Source: Aculops lycopersici
Taxonomy: Eukaryota > Arthropoda > Arachnida > Trombidiformes > Eriophyidae
NCBI GenBank assembly: GCA_015350385.1
Contig: WNKI01000001.1
Location: 4,582,451-4,646,450 of the forward strand
Length of the DNA stretch: 64,000 nt
Direction: 5' to 3'
Made by a program: the position numbers and the translations under genes. The first letter of the stretch is position 1, and the number at the start of each line of letters is the position of its first letter. Of the stretch, positions 51,683 through 62,629 are shown piece by piece. The notes under the pieces are model-generated. The model had not been told where the DNA came from. It worked only from the letters and a program-made list of their open reading frames with translations, and searched no databases.

Positions 51683-54600
51683 CTTGCTTTTTGGCCGTTG
51701 TGATGTGAAATGGTTCAATATAAATAAATAATATAAGTTACAGAGATATAATACACGGTTACACTTCTGTGTCTACCAAGTAAGTAATTAGGTTGGTGAT
51801 AATGTTGAGATGTCAATATAAAATTGCAGGATCAACATATCCTGATAAAATTATGTTTCGTGAGGAACAGGCAGATACTAGGTGTATTTCTATTTGGGTG
51901 CGCCGCGCGTTCACTGCAACTGGTGCCGGTGCCGTTACTGGTCCACTTATCCTGGTGCTGACGCTTTGCCACTGTTGCTTTTGCTTTTGCTGCAGTTGCG
52001 AAAGGCAACAACACACAGGAGCGGCGGCGCCCGTTCGTTGCTCGTGCCGAAGCAGCAAGCAGCAAGCAGCAAGCACACAAAGCGTTTAAAATACGCTCAA
52101 TGCGTTTTCTAATTGAATGTGTCGCTGATGCTCTAGTCTGCGACCCCCAAAAAATCTTCGCGCCCCTCGCACACAGCGGCATTTGAGCGGGAGACGCGTT
52201 TGCAATTTTTAGCGCTCTTGTTGTTGCCAGCGACTTGAGCCAACGGCAATCACTGGCGATGCGGCTGGGCAGCTGAAGTCCAAACCAATGGACGATTCGC
52301 ATGCACGATGCCAGTACATGTAAACAGTTTTGCTGCTGCAGCCTGCAGTTTTTTTGCTTCGGCTGTTGTTGCTGATTTTGCTGCACTAGTCAGCCGATTG
52401 TTGTTGCAGATCGCAAAGGGAACTTTGCGACTCCGCCCCTCGCTGCCATTGGGTCTGGCAAAAACTTTTTCAAGATTGAAGAAGGGAAACCTGTTGCAAG
52501 TTACCGCACTCTGGCTGGCCAGCAGCCTTAGGATTGTCGTATTTACATAACATCAGAAGTACCCCTTCCATTTCATTTGATCCCAACTGAACCAATTCGA
52601 ACAAATATTAGCTCTTGATGGCAATAAATAAGTTAGCTTCTCCTGAAACGGAAAACGACTGGACAGAGTTCGAAAACAACACATGACTTTTGTTGTTGAA
52701 CTACGGAAAGATTGCAACCAATGAACCGCCAACGATTCGACTCATTTGTATCACTTGCCCATGTAATTGATCACTAGCTCTTTAAGCTAATGAACATCTC
52801 CAATGATCCGTCACAACTCTTTGATCGAGGCCACACCCGTTGCTAGCAACAAGGCCCAACTCCACATCACACGATTTACAGCCATCTAACTTCGACTCTG
52901 ATCTCTCCATCCATTTTGATCTGAAAAAATTATAGCACTCATCTTAGTCTTGTTCCCATTTGCATCTTCACCTATATTACAGATGAAATATTGAGTCAAT
53001 TTTGTACAGAATAGCAACAGGTACACTTGGCCCCATCTAATATTTAGGTTGTCACAGCGGATAGAGGTATTTTATTGAATCAATAAGAGGATATAAAAAA
53101 ATATTAGATTTCTTGTTGTTTATGCAACAAGAAAGTGAACTTTTTAGTTGAGTTCTATATGCATGAATGACCCTATGATATCAGCACCAGAGTAGTTGGT
53201 GTAGTTGGTAGGGAAAGAATAGTCGACTCAACATTAGCAAGCACTAATCTCAACTGAGGCGTGAGGAGACAAATTTATTTATTAGCAAAGGGCTCCACCA
53301 CCAGCATCACTAAATAGAGAGAAACCAAGCAGATTGAGTGACTGACAGATAGACAAACTCGGTTGGTTCGCCAACACCGATGCCAATTGGATTTGACAAG
53401 AGGAGGAGGACTTGAAGTGTCAAGAACCCCGGCTTTTGGGGCGAAAACAAGGGAAATAATATCGTGTGAAGGGGATAGAGTGCCAAAAGCATAACCATAG
53501 TAGTACATGATTGCAATTCGCTGTTAGTCAGTTGGAAAGAGTGAACGCAAAAGATAGAAACTTGAATGTTGAAAGCTGAGAGCATAATTTTGATGCCATG
53601 CAAATAGAGATGAAGATGCTCTAGGTGATAAAGGAAAGTAGTTGCCGATTTGAGGCCAGCCAAACAAAGATCTAGTAAGCAATAGGACTAAAGTCTTGGG
53701 TTGGAAGACGAAGAGGAAGGAAGGATCTTCGCTGAAGACATCAGGTAAAAGCTTGAGTTTTTGTCGACTGTGTAGTTGATTTTTGGTGACGCCAAAAGTC
53801 AGATGGCTTAGTGGATGTATTTAAGTTTCAGTGGTACTTGAATCCTCACAAGTAGAAGACAAGGAGGACGAAACGAACAACAAAACGACAACAAGACCCT
53901 CGACTCAAGACTTGGCTTTGGAGATTGTAGAGTCTAAAAGTGTAGCCAAGTGCAGTGATTGTTATTAAATGCTCGAGACTTGTTTACATGCAAAGAAATA
54001 GAAGCGGGTACCTAGCGCTCTAGATTGTTTGTGCTTCATGCGAGCATAGGAGAAGGACTAGAGTAGAGTGCGATATCTATGGCCTTCATTTCAACGAGCA
54101 AACAGAGTTGGAGGATCTACGCTACATGTCCGAAGCTTACAAAACTACCACCACTACTACTCTATACTACTAGCTTTTAGACTAACATTATTAGTCCATT
54201 CATTATTATACAGACAGACACACGACGATAGGGATAGAAGAGACGACATCTTCTCGGTGCTCTGTTTTGAATCCAGATCTTTGCGCACCTCACGAGCAGG
54301 CAAGCAGCGAGCAACCAATCCCACATAAGTTCTCTTTTAGACTCCCAGCTCCAAATAGCTACCTCACCGACTGCTCTTTTCTTCCCATCCGAGTTGAGGG
54401 CTCGACTTTGAAGTTAATCATTCATTAGCATTTATTACTTTTACTTGTGCGCCCACGACGTCAAGCAACAGGAGCATCAACAACATCGAAGTCAACGAAG
54501 ACGACGACAACAACGAAGCATTCAATTGAGTAGGAGTCGAAATAGCAAAATAGGTATTAGCATCTACTCAGCCTCAACGTTCCTGCAACAACAGTTAAGG

Positions 54601-54884
54601 CTCCACCTTAACCGCCAATGCCGTTACGACTAGGCGCCTTGAGACAAGCTTAGCCCAGTGCCGCTAAGCTAGTTACTTAGCGACATTTCCCACTAGCCCC
54701 CCAAAGCTGAACTCTTGGCCGCCGAGTCAAATTTGTCTGCGGTGTCAAGGTAGATAGCAATCGACTATTGAAGCGAGACCAAATACATCGAATGCTTCGA
54801 GTTGACTCTCGATTTCAATCTCAAGTCTCACTAAGACCTACGATTACCGATTCACTTAACATCAAGAAACAGCAACAGCAACAA
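51683..54884. other. 3.2-kb intergenic region upstream of kinesin and Zyxin-like genes
   Basis: Divergent non-coding region. A GC-richer patch (51890-52520) contains TTGCTGCTGCAGCCTGCAG and opens long chance frames on both strands (for example 51832-52386 minus). The rest is AT-rich with short purine runs. No gene or element recognised; presumably long promoter/leader DNA of the LIM gene. Confidence 0.45.
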
Positions 54885-54980
54885 GTAAGCTTATATTTTT
54901 CTCTCTGCCACCAAAAGCGAGTGAGCTATCAAGTTATCTAGCTTGTTAGTCGAGTAGTTGAATTATCATCTAATTATCAG
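54885..54980 (+). other. 5'UTR intron of the Zyxin-like gene
   Basis: ACAA|GTAAGC ... TAATTATCAG|GG, 96 nt, ending 20 nt before the ATG at 55001. It would join a CAACAGCAAC-rich leader to the coding exon. Confidence 0.55.
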
Positions 54981-55000
54981 GGAGAAAAGGAGTTAAAATC

Positions 55001-55716
55001 ATGTCTGAGGAGGGCGATTTTTTCGGCAATTGTCACAAGTGTGGCGAAAAGGTGATTGGCGAGGGAAATGGTTGCTCGGCCATGAACGAGATTTATCACG
55101 TCAATTGTTTCGTTTGCGCCGTTTGTTCCCAAACTCTGAGAGGAAAGCAATTCTACGCGATACAAGTAAGTTGATCAATCAGATTATTTACCATTCTTTT
55201 GGTTTAATTCTACCAAATTCGCATCCAGAAACCTAATTATCTACTCTCTACTTACGCAATGCAACATAGGATAAGCCATATTGTGAGGACGACTACTTGG
55301 AGACACTCGAGAAGTGCAGCGTTTGCTCAAAACCAATCATAGATCGTATCCTTCGCGCCACCGGCAAGACTTTCCATCCAGATTGCTTCACATGCGAAGT
55401 GTGCTCTAAAATATTGGACAATGTTCCATTCACCGTCTCTAAAGATGGAAAAATTCATTGTATCGAGGATTACCATAAGAAATTTGCGCCCCGTTGTAGC
55501 GTTTGCAAGGAACCAATTGTTCCTGAGCCAGGTAAACAGGAGACCGTACGAGTTGTTGCTTTGGATAGAAGTTTTCATGTTGATTGTTATAAGTGCGAAG
55601 ATTGTGATTTGCAACTCTCATCCGAAACCGACGGACACGGGTGCTTCCCCTTGGATGGCCATATTTTATGCAAAGGTTGCAACGCCAAGCGAGTTCAAGC
55701 TCTATCCGCGGCATAA
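55001..55716 (+). CDS. Zyxin/LPP/TRIP6-family LIM protein, LIM-only (2 coding exons)
   Basis: Exons 55001-55165 and 55270-55716; intron 55166-55269 (104 nt, CAA|GTAAGT...CATAG|GAT), 203 residues. Three tandem LIM domains: LIM1 begins CHKCGEKVIGEGNGCSAM, LIM2 CSVCSKPIIDRILRATGK, LIM3 CSVCKEPIVPEPGKQETVRV, each with the double zinc cysteine/histidine set. LIM2-LIM3 matches Zyxin/LPP/TRIP6 (HCIEDYHKKFAPRCSVC; GCFPLDGHILCKGCNAKR) rather than Ajuba. The proline-rich N-terminal half with ActA/VASP-binding repeats is missing, and nothing upstream encodes it. Focal adhesion/actin and Warts-pathway functions of LIM regions may remain. Confidence 0.9.
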
Positions 55717-56891
55717 GTTAGCACCTCAAATTGACTCTAGTTCATTATTATTATCATTGATATTATATACAAGAGTAAAGAATGGAGAGAATGAATCTAC
55801 ACGCAACAAAAAGAGCAACGAGATATCATAATTATTATTATCATCATTATTACATCTGAACGGACACAAAAAACTTGTTAGAAATTTCAAAAGCACTCTT
55901 CTGATGTCAAGTTATAATTAGGGCCGACGGTTGGTCTGTATTCAAGCTTCTGGAGTTCAAGATTTTGATCTGGAAGGATCCAGTGGCCGTTACTTCATAC
56001 CAACTGAACAGTGCACTAGATTGAGCCCTAGAAGACCTACCTTCCCCAATCAAGCAGCCGACCACTTGTTGATGGATCACCACCAGCGAAAGAGAGGGAT
56101 AGAGACTAAATGAGAAGGCTCTGAATAAAATGGATGCTAAGGAGCAATAAGTACAATCATGCTATCGCCGACTCTCATTTGTATACCTCCTTTTGGTTGC
56201 ACTTAAAGCAGTTTCATTGTTTCACTCACTTGCTTGCTTGTTCCATTTAGGTGAACGCGTAAACTAGACCTTGAAAACGCAATTTTCGACCACAGAATTC
56301 AGTTTACGAGTTTCGATTTCCATTACCTGTAGAGTCGTCTCACTCTCGTGGTTGCTAACAGTGGTTCCATTTACCTTCGTCGATCCACTTGACTAAATGG
56401 CTCCAAGGTGACAATGCGGTGGGAATTTTGGGGACAGGCTCGTTGACTGACACTTGCGTTGTCGTTGACGAATACAAGTGCAAGCGACAGACGATCTCGA
56501 ATGTTGGTCAATCGAATGTCAATCACATGCAGACTCATTCAAGCCAAAACTAATGGGCAACAGGTGGGTGTTCCGTTGGAATGTCCACTCGCAATTGATT
56601 TGACTTGCGCTCGAATAGTCGATTGAATAAGTTTTGTTTCACACAAAAGAAACCCTTTTCCAAGACTAGACTTCGATATCAGCAAAGTCTAGTCCAGGTT
56701 CTTTGACGACGAAGTGAAACTGTTGGCCAGCAGGTTGTCTTTTGACGAAAACTCTCGGATTCTCGCTCCAGAGATCAGTGAGATTAATGGATAGAGAAGG
56801 ATAAAGAGAGAAACGATAATTTGAAGTTACTATGAAGCTGGGAGTTGGCTAGTAAGTTAGTTAGCCATTTGTTTTATATTTATTTGTCAAG
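55717..56891. other. Intergenic, nothing recognised
   Basis: 1.2 kb between two plus-strand genes. It has ATT-type simple sequence near 55741-55855 and short open frames without support. Confidence 0.5.
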
Positions 56892-59800
56892 ATGCTACTT
56901 TTGAGAGAGCTAGCTAGCTGTGATATTTTTTGTATATTGTTGTGCATCTTATTAGTAAATACTATTGCACCAAGCTTCGGGGTGAAAGCAGATAAAACCA
57001 ACTCAACTTCAGACAATCGACTCGTTGAACTTCTCAAGCCGAAGGTAATTGAGATCAATAAAGTGAATGATACGCCGACAACGAAGATGATGAGCAAGCA
57101 CAAAAAAAGATTGAAGTTGATCAAGTTAAAGCAAAGAGATTTGGAGAAACAGAGGCGAGGGCAGGATGTTGACGACTACGATATTAGTTTCGCTCCACTT
57201 CCGGGCGATCCTGAATCGATGTTCAAAAATGAGGATGATATTGAGGCTGCGCTCGGCATCTTTGATCCCGAGGATCATTTCGAACTTCCCATCGAGAGTC
57301 ATAAACAAATTAGCTTTCAACGATTGGATCAGTCAAATGACAGTGCCTCAAGTGGTATATCTAGTAACGAACTCGAGCGGTTAGTCAGAAATCAAGTCGC
57401 GCTGGCCGCCGGTGATTGGGCAACTCTATCTCCGCCCATGGACATGCCACCTGTTGAGGATTATCACGAGAAGTTGGCTTCCATCGACCCCAATGCAACG
57501 GCAACTGAGCTGGCAGTAGAGAGGCATAACAAGCGACCAAAGGAGAAAAATACAAGATTTAGATCTAGCGTAAGGCATGCAAATCACAATTATGAGAAGA
57601 ATGATCAGGAAATCAACAATGGAGACAACAAAATCATCAGCGACTCTCATCTAGCGAGCGGCTCCTGGCACAACGATATATTTGCCATCCTAAGACCAAC
57701 GAAAGATCCAATGACAACCTCATCGGACAAGTCCGGTGATTTTGTTAGCGTTGAACATACACCAAGTCCAAATTTAATAATAGGTCGGCCTTCAAAAAGA
57801 CTTCCGGAGTTTCCTTCGAGACTGGGCGGACTTAAAGATGAGAGGATGCCCATCAACTCGATAAAACTTTCTAAAATTTCTACAAGTCCCAAAATAGTGA
57901 AAACTTTTCAATCATTGGACCCGAATCGAAATCAAGACAAGAATTTAACTGGCCCACTGATCCAGCGAACGCATGATTCCGAGACTTCCGGCGCGGCCTC
58001 TGTACTTAACAATGCATTACCAGGCTTAGCGTTGCAATCGATTTCACGGGTAGGAAGTGTAAGTTCAGACGGATACATGGATCTGCCTATGCAAATCCTA
58101 TCCAACGCCCAGCAACTTGTTGATTCGAACAATCTCAAGCCAACTGAAAGCTCATCGACCTCATCATCAGTTAACGAAGAGAAGAGTCATCACGTCAATG
58201 TGACAGAAAACTCATTCCGTAACTCATTTGGCAACCAAGACCAGGGACATAACCCTTCAAATCGGCAAGCTTTCACTGGTAACTTGAATGGCGACCTCGC
58301 GGCTAGACTCAATGCAAATCGGTATAAAAATCGCATATCAAATCATGACATTGCCGCAAACCGCAAGCAACAGGTGGGGGAGCCGCTGAGCTTTACGATT
58401 AACCGGTCACCATTGGCGCACAAGAAAAATGACCAGCACACTATGTATCACCACCTGTTGACTTCCACTCCCTCAGCACTTCCGCTAACGAGCTCCATGA
58501 ATTTGGACTCCGTGGCCCAAAATACTAGGAATGAGAATCAAAATACTCGCCAGCCGATGCCTCGATTCAATCCATCGTCTCTGTATGGGTTTAGTAAACC
58601 TACGAGACCGACTACAAGAATCATGATGACCGCGGGAGCAACGGCAACCACCACGCCCTCGACCACAACCACCTCCGAGGCAACACTCTCGCCCAATCTC
58701 ATCTCAGCCATCTATGCGGCTGCTCTGAACAACACTAGATTTAGTTTGCCCAAAAAACTGGCTCACCACCATCTACATTCCCATGTGCATAGCATAAAGC
58801 CAGCTATTATCTCGATTCCCGAATTTAAAGCTAGCTTGCCAGCCTTCAATCCGTACGAGAGCATATTGGCTGCAGCCGCAGCAGCCGCGGCCGCCGCCAC
58901 TGCAACCACCAGCCGCAATCGGATTGGCAAGGTTGGTCAAGGTCAAGATGCTAGCATTGCGAGGCAAGCTTCCGTGATTCCTAACTTGAAGATAGTACGG
59001 CCGGTAGCTCGAGGTCGTGGCGGTATTGTAACGAGTGGACAGATACCCATTGGTGGTGGTGCGCCATCTTTGTTAAAGTTGCATAAACCCTCAAGTCAAC
59101 AGCAAGTGGGTGGCGTGAATCCAGTATCGTCACCATCAACCATCTTTTCCTCTCTGTTGGACTCGGTAAATCGAGGGCTACGACAGGTGGCCGGCGGAAC
59201 AGGTGGTCGGCAATCTAGTTTGGTGGCTTCGAACAGCGACCAGGTCACCTCGACTCACCACGATCCAAATCAAGGTGGCCAGCTCTCACCGGCAATTTAC
59301 TCGCCAACCGCAACACAACACCATCTCTTACAACGAGGTGGTAACGTTGGCCGAGGCAGTAAAATCAGAAGTCTCGATCCTGGCATCAGTATGATGGAAT
59401 TCACGGATTCCAATGATCCAACTTCGCATGAAATAGTTGGCCTACACCAAGTTGGAGACGAGGACGACACATTGTTGACCTCCTATTTGGCCAACTTGTT
59501 GGCGAATCAACAAGTTGAAAGCCCAATGGGCAACCTGGAAGATGATAAGAAGCAGTTAGCTAGCGAGACGTTCCTTTCCACCATGGAACCAGCTAGTGAT
59601 GGTCCATTAGCTTCCTCCTTGAATAGCATCACACAAAACGATCTGTTTGGCTGGGACTCTAATGCAACCAGTGGTTTACCAAGTATTCTACCGGAAGGAG
59701 TTATCTTTGCTCCAATGGGCGGAAACTCGAACATGTTATATCCAATATTTGCACCTCATTTGGGTGGAGGCGCAATGGAGTCAAGTAAATCGTTATCAAA

Positions 59801-61343
59801 CCTTGAACAGTTGTATCATGTACCACAATTCCAAGCAATGGATCACCAAAAGGTCAAGTCTTGGCTCGAGGATCGCCCAGTTGGATTAAGTGCTGGCTTT
59901 GTCCAACACCAAACTCAACCGCCTCGAGTTTTAGTGAGTGGGGGTCGATCTAATCCGATTCCGTTAAAAAAGCAGCTCAGGATACCAACTAACACGGCAA
60001 GTGCCAATGGTAGACCAGTCGCCGGAAGTGTAGTTGCAGGTAGCAATAAGGTGAATAGATTGATGGCAAACCAGCTGGAGCAGCCACCAGAGTATATGAT
60101 GCCCTACGCAATCAGTCATTATATGGAAGAACATAGACAGCTCGCTGCTGGTAACCCTAAGATCAATGGTAATATTATTGATATTAGCAATGATAGAGTC
60201 AAGCAAAATGAGCAGGGGCCTACTAGAGCTGCACCTTTTCGGTTTGATAGCGATGGAAAACATAACAATGGCAGCAACCCAAATCAACTGGTTCAAGGCA
60301 TATTCGACGAGAAGGAGGTTGTGAGGTTTGTTGTGCCGTCGCGCATTCAATTCATTGCATCCGACGGGGTCTCTGCCAACCGGAAACCGCACTCTGGAAA
60401 GCAAGGAAATATAACAGGTTCCAGGCAATCAACATCTAAACAGCTACAAGTGGTGTCCGCGAATCCAAACTCCGTGGCTTACTCATCACAGGTGCTCAAA
60501 ATGCATCAGCCGCGAAGCGTGAGGCCCATAACCTCACTTAGTGTCGGCGATATTGGGACGCAAAATGTTTCAGGAGCTGCACCACAACAATTGCGAATCA
60601 CAATTGGAACGGCAGGCGCCGCCAATCATGAACCACAATCTTGGCGCCCGTTGCACCATCACCTAGTTAATCTCAATCCAGGACTAAGCAACAATTATAA
60701 TCAATATCAAGTCTACCCAGGTGAAGTGTTGCACCAGGCTCTAGCTCACGCTAGTAGCTCGCTGCGGCCTCACCTGTTGGCTGCAGGCGACCTGTTGCAT
60801 CAGCACGGCCAGGATCTCACAGGCCATCACTATCTGCAACATCATCACCACAATCTCTTCTCCCACGACCTATCCCATCAAACCGACATGGCAACCTCTG
60901 AATCGGCTCGCATGGCTGCCATCGCGGCTGGTCCGGCACGTTGGCCCCTTATCTCGCACATTTGGCCGCTTGCCCTGGCGCTACTTCCGCTGATGATACT
61001 TGTATCCATTGTGGCTCAGATTGTAATGGCCGCACCACTTGTCATGTTCACCCTAACCACCTTAACTGTATCCAAGTTTGCAGGCCTTGTATTTGGAGCC
61101 CCTCCCATTGCATCTCGGCGCGAGGCCAGCACAACTGTATCGTTTCCACCCACAACCACAAGCGAACGATCGATGACGCCGGAACCCATGTTTCCGAGTC
61201 AGACTTTTCTAACTAACAAACGAAGCGGCAACATGACGATAGCGAGGTTCAGAAGGCATACGATGGACGAGAGATTGGAGAGCCAATTCGGCTATAAGAT
61301 GGATGAACTGCTGGGGTCGCTAGAACGAGAGGGTCTCACGTGA
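56892..61343 (+). CDS. Large low-complexity secretory/membrane protein, unknown
   Basis: 1483 residues in one exon. The N-terminus has a hydrophobic core (CDIFCILLCILLVNTIAPSF), a signal peptide or anchor. The rest is mostly disordered: Asn/Ser/Pro/Gln/His-rich, with a poly-Ala run near residue 658 (ILAAAAAAAAAAA), His clusters (HQHGQDLTGHHYLQHHHH) and few cysteines. Near the C-terminus a long hydrophobic stretch (about 1350-1400, WPLALALLPLMILVSIV then APLVMFTLTTLT) may be one or two helices. After it comes a basic RFRR site and a short acidic end (DERLESQFGYKMDELLGSLE). No family recognised. Cuticular/extracellular-matrix or a processed precursor are possibilities. Confidence 0.8.
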   Translation: MLLLRELASCDIFCILLCILLVNTIAPSFGVKADKTNSTSDNRLVELLKPKVIEINKVNDTPTTKMMSKHKKRLKLIKLKQRDLEKQRRGQDVDDYDISFAPLPGDPESMFKNEDDIEAALGIFDPEDHFELPIESHKQISFQRLDQSNDSASSGISSNELERLVRNQVALAAGDWATLSPPMDMPPVEDYHEKLASIDPNATATELAVERHNKRPKEKNTRFRSSVRHANHNYEKNDQEINNGDNKIISDSHLASGSWHNDIFAILRPTKDPMTTSSDKSGDFVSVEHTPSPNLIIGRPSKRLPEFPSRLGGLKDERMPINSIKLSKISTSPKIVKTFQSLDPNRNQDKNLTGPLIQRTHDSETSGAASVLNNALPGLALQSISRVGSVSSDGYMDLPMQILSNAQQLVDSNNLKPTESSSTSSSVNEEKSHHVNVTENSFRNSFGNQDQGHNPSNRQAFTGNLNGDLAARLNANRYKNRISNHDIAANRKQQVGEPLSFTINRSPLAHKKNDQHTMYHHLLTSTPSALPLTSSMNLDSVAQNTRNENQNTRQPMPRFNPSSLYGFSKPTRPTTRIMMTAGATATTTPSTTTTSEATLSPNLISAIYAAALNNTRFSLPKKLAHHHLHSHVHSIKPAIISIPEFKASLPAFNPYESILAAAAAAAAAATATTSRNRIGKVGQGQDASIARQASVIPNLKIVRPVARGRGGIVTSGQIPIGGGAPSLLKLHKPSSQQQVGGVNPVSSPSTIFSSLLDSVNRGLRQVAGGTGGRQSSLVASNSDQVTSTHHDPNQGGQLSPAIYSPTATQHHLLQRGGNVGRGSKIRSLDPGISMMEFTDSNDPTSHEIVGLHQVGDEDDTLLTSYLANLLANQQVESPMGNLEDDKKQLASETFLSTMEPASDGPLASSLNSITQNDLFGWDSNATSGLPSILPEGVIFAPMGGNSNMLYPIFAPHLGGGAMESSKSLSNLEQLYHVPQFQAMDHQKVKSWLEDRPVGLSAGFVQHQTQPPRVLVSGGRSNPIPLKKQLRIPTNTASANGRPVAGSVVAGSNKVNRLMANQLEQPPEYMMPYAISHYMEEHRQLAAGNPKINGNIIDISNDRVKQNEQGPTRAAPFRFDSDGKHNNGSNPNQLVQGIFDEKEVVRFVVPSRIQFIASDGVSANRKPHSGKQGNITGSRQSTSKQLQVVSANPNSVAYSSQVLKMHQPRSVRPITSLSVGDIGTQNVSGAAPQQLRITIGTAGAANHEPQSWRPLHHHLVNLNPGLSNNYNQYQVYPGEVLHQALAHASSSLRPHLLAAGDLLHQHGQDLTGHHYLQHHHHNLFSHDLSHQTDMATSESARMAAIAAGPARWPLISHIWPLALALLPLMILVSIVAQIVMAAPLVMFTLTTLTVSKFAGLVFGAPPIASRREASTTVSFPPTTTSERSMTPEPMFPSQTFLTNKRSGNMTIARFRRHTMDERLESQFGYKMDELLGSLEREGLT

Positions 61344-61360
61344 GCTTTTCCTCGAAGCGA

Positions 61361-61366
61361 AATAAA
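61361..61366 (+). terminator. Poly(A) signal of the 56892-61343 gene
   Basis: AATAAA, repeated (AAATAAAATAAA), 18 nt after the stop. Confidence 0.65.
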
Positions 61367-61749
61367 ATAAACTATCTCAAAATCAATACTATAAATCATG
61401 AAGAATTCAGAAAAGAAAACCGGAATGAACTATCTCGCTTGCTTCAGAAATTATACCTCTTAATGTGGTAATGAGGCTTCGGGAAGTTGGTGAGGATATT
61501 TCTGAAATTTCAAGTAGAATTTGGCTGACAGTTTGAGGAGTGAGACGTGATAGCATGAGTTCATACTGATGATGATTTGGAATACCTGTGATCCTTGCAT
61601 ATGGGTGGGTCCCACAATTTTGTTATGGACATGGGCCCCAGTGTGAGATTAATTAGGATGCTCTTTTGCATAATTGTATTCGAATACGATATGCAAAGGT
61701 GCACAGAGCTCAACAAAGAAAACCGGGAGCTCAAATCATGTTTGGTTCT
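61367..61749. other. Flank of the foldback element
   Basis: Contains the phrases AAGAAAACCGGA and AATGAGGCTTCG, which recur near 61715-61782 and (the first) near 4071. The element or a degenerate relative may therefore begin further left than its alignable arms. Confidence 0.4.
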
Positions 61750-62462
61750 CAGGATATTGACCTTAAAGAGACATTGAGGCTTCGATGAGGGTCTGCGCAT
61801 ATTTCCGGAACCCTGCATCCCAGCGACTCGAAAGAGGGTTCACCATCACGGGTTTAGAGCTGTTTAGAGGTCAGCTAATTTCTATATCTAATGCACATCG
61901 TGGTTTCCCTCGGGACCCTCGACCACCTAGCGACCTGAATCGAGTTGGAGCTCGTTCGAAAGAGCCAGCAGTGTGGAATGTACATGGAATTGAATCTACA
62001 GGTTGACCGGATTACTGCAAACAAAACTTGATTTAGTGACATCAATATTCCAGAAGATATACACGATTGCAAACATCTAAGGCAACCGGATGCTCAGAAT
62101 CCAACTTCTGAGTCGTTTGCAGTGTTTATTTTTCGTCTAGCTATCATAACTTCGGAATTAGAGGTGACTTTTAGAAGCGGTTTTTTTCGTTAAGTTCAGC
62201 TCAATTTGGCGGATTGATCCAATGCGCAACGTGCAACGTTAGTATTTCTCGAAAAGAAGCATCCGGATTTACGGCGCAATGTGGTCAGGGTGCCCCAGGG
62301 CAACCCGGATGCTAATTCGGTGTCAAAATTCGCATACTTCTGCGCAGATCTGTGCCGGTGATGGTGAACCTTCCATCGAGTCGCTGGGATACATAGTTCC
62401 AAGAATATGCGCATTCCCTTCTCAGAACCCATAAATCACTTTGTGGTCAATAACTTAGAAAC
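61750..62462. mobile_element. Foldback/MITE-like dispersed repeat, copy 2
   Basis: Matches 4125-4825 in the same orientation; the core 61935-62280 is nearly identical. The terminal arms are clearer here: 61795-61852 reverse-complements to 62355-62413 (GTGATGGTGAACC, CGAGTCGCTGGGAT, AATATGCGC shared), extending with gaps to 61750 and 62462 (GTCAATA). Non-coding, no transposase. Confidence 0.7.
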
Positions 62463-62629
62463 CTGATGTAATATCCGAATGCAGTTTTCAGTTTTATGTT
62501 TCAAATACCTAACTGTTTAAAGATTGTTTAGAGATTTGTATACAAACATTGTGAATAAGCAAACAGAATGAAGCCGGCAAGTTGAGCTTTTGTAGTTTTT
62601 ATTGTTTTGGTCCCTCAAATTGGTTTCAT

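Noticed and set aside
51832..52386. 184-codon minus-strand frame in a GC-richer patch
   Set aside because: Gln/Ala-rich chance composition, no motif, overlapped by equally long plus-strand frames.
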